A stretch of 64,000 bases of DNA from Butyrivibrio sp. INlla18. GTDB lineage: Bacteria; Bacillota; Clostridia; Lachnospirales; Lachnospiraceae. The notes under the pieces were generated by a model that was not told the origin of the DNA, did not search any database, and saw nothing but the letters and a program-made list of their open reading frames with translations. How positions within the stretch are numbered: position 1 is the first letter of the stretch; each line of letters opens with the position of its first letter. A program made the translations under genes and the position numbers. Positions 61,679 through 64,000 of this stretch are shown here, one piece after another. The DNA lies in NCBI RefSeq assembly GCF_900103635.1, contig NZ_FMXK01000004.1, forward strand, positions 124,001-188,000. The letters run 5' to 3'.

Positions 61679-62074
61679 TCATTGTTCCTTTTCGTACATT
61701 CTTGCTAGTTTTTTCAGATTTCCATAATACTCTTTCATATTCTTGCGCATCTTGGAATAACGATAGGAATAGATGATATATGATGCAAGAGAATACACGC
61801 CAACAAGCAGGAGGTAATAAATAAGATACCTCCTGCCAATTGTCAGTAAATTATCAGTATTATAAAGAGTGGATATTACATTTTCAAAATCATAAAGTAC
61901 ATATGTTCCAACAATAATTGCAAAAACTATTGTGGCACTGATCACTGACTTAATAATATTAAAGCCAATATAATCACTTCTAAAGTAGGAATTGATAGTT
62001 CCGTTCTTTTTGCCTTCACGATCCATAAACGCAGTCATTTTGGTCATCAAAATGACTTTTTCTTCATTTAACAT
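61679..62074 (-). CDS. Small two-helix membrane protein, unknown function
   Basis: 131 aa. A cytoplasmic start of about 40 residues, two membrane helices (about 44-66 and 86-108), then a basic tail (KMRKNMKEYYGNLKKLARMYEKEQ region). No family recognised. It lies 9 bp after the zinc-ribbon protein gene and 4 bp before the polytopic membrane protein gene, with which it may form a complex. Confidence 0.72.
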   Translation of the reverse strand: MLNEEKVILMTKMTAFMDREGKKNGTINSYFRSDYIGFNIIKSVISATIVFAIIVGTYVLYDFENVISTLYNTDNLLTIGRRYLIYYLLLVGVYSLASYIIYSYRYSKMRKNMKEYYGNLKKLARMYEKEQ

Positions 62075-62083
62075 TTTTGCTCC

Positions 62084-62491
62084 TTAAGTATCCAGGAAGC
62101 GCATACCTGCCTTAGTCTCTTTCTTTACAGGCTGCTGTACAGCAGGCTGAGGCTTAGCAAATGTGTTAGTTAAATTATTTGCCATATTACCTTTACATTT
62201 AGCACAAAATCTTCCTGTCAAAATTGGCTCTCCACACTTCTCACACTGCAGTGCGATTGGAGATCCCTCTGAGAACATAAGTCTCTCTTCACGGATCCAC
62301 TGCTGGATCTGCTTTGTTGTAACCCCATTATCTTCGGCAATCTGCTTAATATCAGCACGTGGATTTTCCTCAATGTACTTCTTTACATTTTGGAAATCTT
62401 CTTCCAGAGCCTTTTTACATGGTTCACAGATCATCTGGCCACCAATGTAATTAAACATCTTTCCGCACCTAGCACAATTACGAATGTTCAT
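62084..62491 (-). CDS. Flagellar operon-type zinc-ribbon/HTH protein (YvyF-like, TIGR03826)
   Basis: 135 aa. Two CxxC zinc-ribbon pairs, CARCGKMF with CEPC (N-terminal) and CEKCGEPI with CAKC (about 83-104), flank a helix-turn-helix segment DIKQIAEDNGVTTKQIQQWI. This is the layout of YvyF proteins, encoded beside comF and flagellar genes in Firmicutes. The ATG at 62491 has GGAGG 8 bp upstream; an in-frame start at 62506 would lie across that site. The C-terminal 30 residues are Pro/Gln-rich and probably disordered. No flagellar gene is visible in this window. It follows comF at 20 bp. Confidence 0.85.
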   Translation of the reverse strand: MNIRNCARCGKMFNYIGGQMICEPCKKALEEDFQNVKKYIEENPRADIKQIAEDNGVTTKQIQQWIREERLMFSEGSPIALQCEKCGEPILTGRFCAKCKGNMANNLTNTFAKPQPAVQQPVKKETKAGMRFLDT

Positions 62492-62511
62492 AATTCTGAC
62501 CTCCATTTATG

Positions 62512-63228
62512 TTAAGTAGTTTGCCCGATAGCAAGTGTCAGAGAATACACATTCTCAACTCCCGCCATCTGAAACTCATGGGCGATCTCATCAATGGTAC
62601 TTCCTGTTGTATAGATGTCATCAATAATAAGTATACAGTTAAATTTTACATCATTTCGCACTATATTAAAAGCCTTTTTCAAATTATTGCGCCTGCCTCT
62701 GGCGTCCAGTTTCTTCATGGGCAACGTCGGTCTGGCCCTGACTATGATGTCATCCCTATATTCAATTCTTAGTTCCCTTGCGAGCTTTTTGGCGTATACT
62801 TCTGCCTGATTATAACCTCTCTGCTTTTTCTTCTTGTCATACATCGGAACAGGGATTATTGCTTCAATGCCAAGCTTTTTGATCTGTTTTGACAGTCTTT
62901 GAGCTGTCACATGAGCATAGTAATCTGCATATTCCTGTCTACCCATATATTTAAACTTATATATGGATCCGGATATGCTCCTATACTGAAACACGCCAAA
63001 GTTTCTTTCAAATCTATGCTTCACACGTACGCAATCACCACAGTACTCACTGTCATCTTGTGTTCCAAGCTGCTTGCCGCATTTCATACATTTTGAACCA
63101 GATATAAGCCTTATCTTTTTCTGGCATTCTGAATGTATGAGTTCACCACTTTTCACCAGTTCATCACATATAGGACAATGTCTTGGATACAAAAAACTCA
63201 GAGCTTTATCAATAAATTCAAATTGCAT
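62512..63228 (-). CDS. comF: ComF-family phosphoribosyltransferase-like protein
   Basis: 238 aa. An N-terminal zinc-finger region (HCPICDEL, CMKCGKQLG, CGDCVR) precedes a phosphoribosyltransferase domain with IPVPMYDKKKKQRGYNQAE and the PRPP motif LIIDDIYTTGST near residue 207. ComF proteins take part in DNA uptake in competent bacteria. The start is ATG at 63228 (AGAAG upstream); a TTG at 63231 is the alternative. It overlaps the end of the helicase gene by 11 bp. Confidence 0.93.
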   Translation of the reverse strand: MQFEFIDKALSFLYPRHCPICDELVKSGELIHSECQKKIRLISGSKCMKCGKQLGTQDDSEYCGDCVRVKHRFERNFGVFQYRSISGSIYKFKYMGRQEYADYYAHVTAQRLSKQIKKLGIEAIIPVPMYDKKKKQRGYNQAEVYAKKLARELRIEYRDDIIVRARPTLPMKKLDARGRRNNLKKAFNIVRNDVKFNCILIIDDIYTTGSTIDEIAHEFQMAGVENVYSLTLAIGQTT

Positions 63229-64000
63229 CAAAAACTTCTTTTATCCTATCTGAAAGGCCAGTATATCTCTTGAGCTGCTCCTCATTGTCAACCATCGTCA
63301 TCAAAGTCTGACTGCTACCAAGGATACAGACCGTACTCTTAGCCCTTGTAACAGCCGTATAGAGAAGGTTCCTGTTAAGAAGCATCCTTGGGCCTCCAAG
63401 GATCGGCAATATAACTGCTGGATACTCACTTCCCTGTGACTTATGGATAGTAATAGCATATGACAGTTCAAGCTCGTCAAGCTCAGAAAACGGATATCTG
63501 ACTCTCCTATGTTCATCAAATTCCACCACAAGATCCTGGGAATATTCATTGATCTCTTTTACTATTCCCATATCTCCGTTAAAGATTCCCATGCCTGAAT
63601 CTATAGGAACATTGTATTTGCCTACAACTTCCCATTCAGCCTGATAATTATTCCTGATCTGCATGACCTTATCGCCTTCACGAAGTGTCATATCGCCATA
63701 GGCGTGCTCTTTTTTGGAAGGATCTGGTGGATTCAGGTACTCCTGAAGGACGAGATTTAATTGCTGCGCTCCAAGTGGTCCTTTTTTCATGGGTGTCAGC
63801 ACCTGAATATCATAAGGCCCAGCATCGACATACCCAGGAAGCTTATCCCTTATGAGCTGTACCATATGCTTGTATATTACGTTGCTGTCACTTCTTTCAA
63901 GAAAAAAGAAATCCTTACTCTTATTGTCAAGAACTGGCTTCTCACCATTGTGAATCCTATGAGCATTCATGACTATATCGCTCTCTTCTGCCTGTCTAAA
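63218..64000 (-). CDS. recD2: RecD2-type ATP-dependent DNA helicase, C-terminal part (partial)
   Basis: C-terminal 260 codons of a superfamily 1B helicase; the gene continues past the right edge. The frame is open from 64000 (FRQAEESDIVMNAHRIHNGE), so the ATG at 63970 is internal and not the start. MQIRNNYQAEWEV and NGDMGIV are typical of RecD2. AITIHKSQGSEYPAVILP is helicase motif V, and LLYTAVTRAKSTVCILGS is motif VI with its arginine finger. Walker A lies outside the window. Its stop overlaps the start of comF. Confidence 0.92.
   Translation of the reverse strand, partial: FRQAEESDIVMNAHRIHNGEKPVLDNKSKDFFFLERSDSNVIYKHMVQLIRDKLPGYVDAGPYDIQVLTPMKKGPLGAQQLNLVLQEYLNPPDPSKKEHAYGDMTLREGDKVMQIRNNYQAEWEVVGKYNVPIDSGMGIFNGDMGIVKEINEYSQDLVVEFDEHRRVRYPFSELDELELSYAITIHKSQGSEYPAVILPILGGPRMLLNRNLLYTAVTRAKSTVCILGSSQTLMTMVDNEEQLKRYTGLSDRIKEVFDAI

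Noticed and set aside
1..64000. Insertion sequences, phage genes, CRISPR arrays, tRNA or rRNA genes
   Set aside because: None was found by reading both strands; no transposase or integrase motifs and no regularly spaced direct repeats were seen.

Overview
The window looks like a chromosomal segment of an anaerobic Firmicute of the Lachnospiraceae, most like Butyrivibrio or Pseudobutyrivibrio. This is inferred from moderate-to-low GC, the CdaA-CdaR-GlmM operon, a YvyF-type flagellar protein beside ComF and a RecD2-type helicase, Gram-positive style polysaccharide proteins (EpsG, a Wzz/YveK-like protein, a WbaP/CpsE-like enzyme) and lipoprotein and DUF families typical of the group. No rRNA, tRNA, CRISPR array, transposase or phage gene was found.

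Layout. (1) 1-4160, minus strand: the start of an asparagine-synthase-type amidotransferase preceded by three GT4 glycosyltransferases. (2) 4161-5495: a NodB-fold deacetylase gene bracketed by two long imperfect inverted repeats (4176-4386 and 5330-5470). Their stems are unrelated in sequence, but both carry nearly the same internal motif, once on each strand. (3) 5496-48615: about 43 kb in which more than 30 genes all read on the minus strand with no gap of 100 bp or more. It is probably driven mainly from a promoter at 48672-48700. (4) 48713-51787: an AraC-type regulator divergent from gmd-fcl (GDP-fucose synthesis), with back-to-back promoters and a strong terminator. (5) 51847-56886: a secreted CAP protein, a large membrane protein, a DUF212 protein, RmlD and a DUF3048 lipoprotein. 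(6) 56943-64000: HPr, glmM, cdaR, cdaA, three membrane or flagellar-type genes, comF and recD2, which are core chromosome.

How region 3 works together. It holds a chain-length/co-polymerase protein, two initiating phosphoglycosyl transferases (WbaP-like and PglC-like), two polymerase or ligase-like proteins (EpsG and a Wzy_C/O-antigen-ligase type), a PglK-type ABC flippase, many GT2 and GT4 enzymes and several GT-C-like membrane proteins with GtrA/GtrB-like partners. Sugar modules present are: a pseudaminic-acid-type nonulosonate block (PseG, PseI, a CMP-transferase fused to a PLP decarboxylase, an ATP-grasp ligase and a GT52-like transferase); a Pgl-like 4-amino-sugar block (PglF, PglE, PglC plus an ATP-grasp ligase); a WecE plus GNAT pair; and a UDP-HexNAc epimerase plus UDP-HexNAc dehydrogenase pair. 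The product is most likely a complex capsule or exopolysaccharide and/or a lipid-linked glycan for protein glycosylation.

Most unusual: the hairpin pair with a conserved unpaired motif; the cytidylyltransferase-decarboxylase fusion next to an ATP-grasp ligase, which suggests an amino-acid- or amine-decorated nonulosonate; and a Wzz protein fused to a tyrosine-kinase-like domain that has lost its P-loop. All annotation was done by reading, with no database search, so family names rest on motif and sequence recognition.
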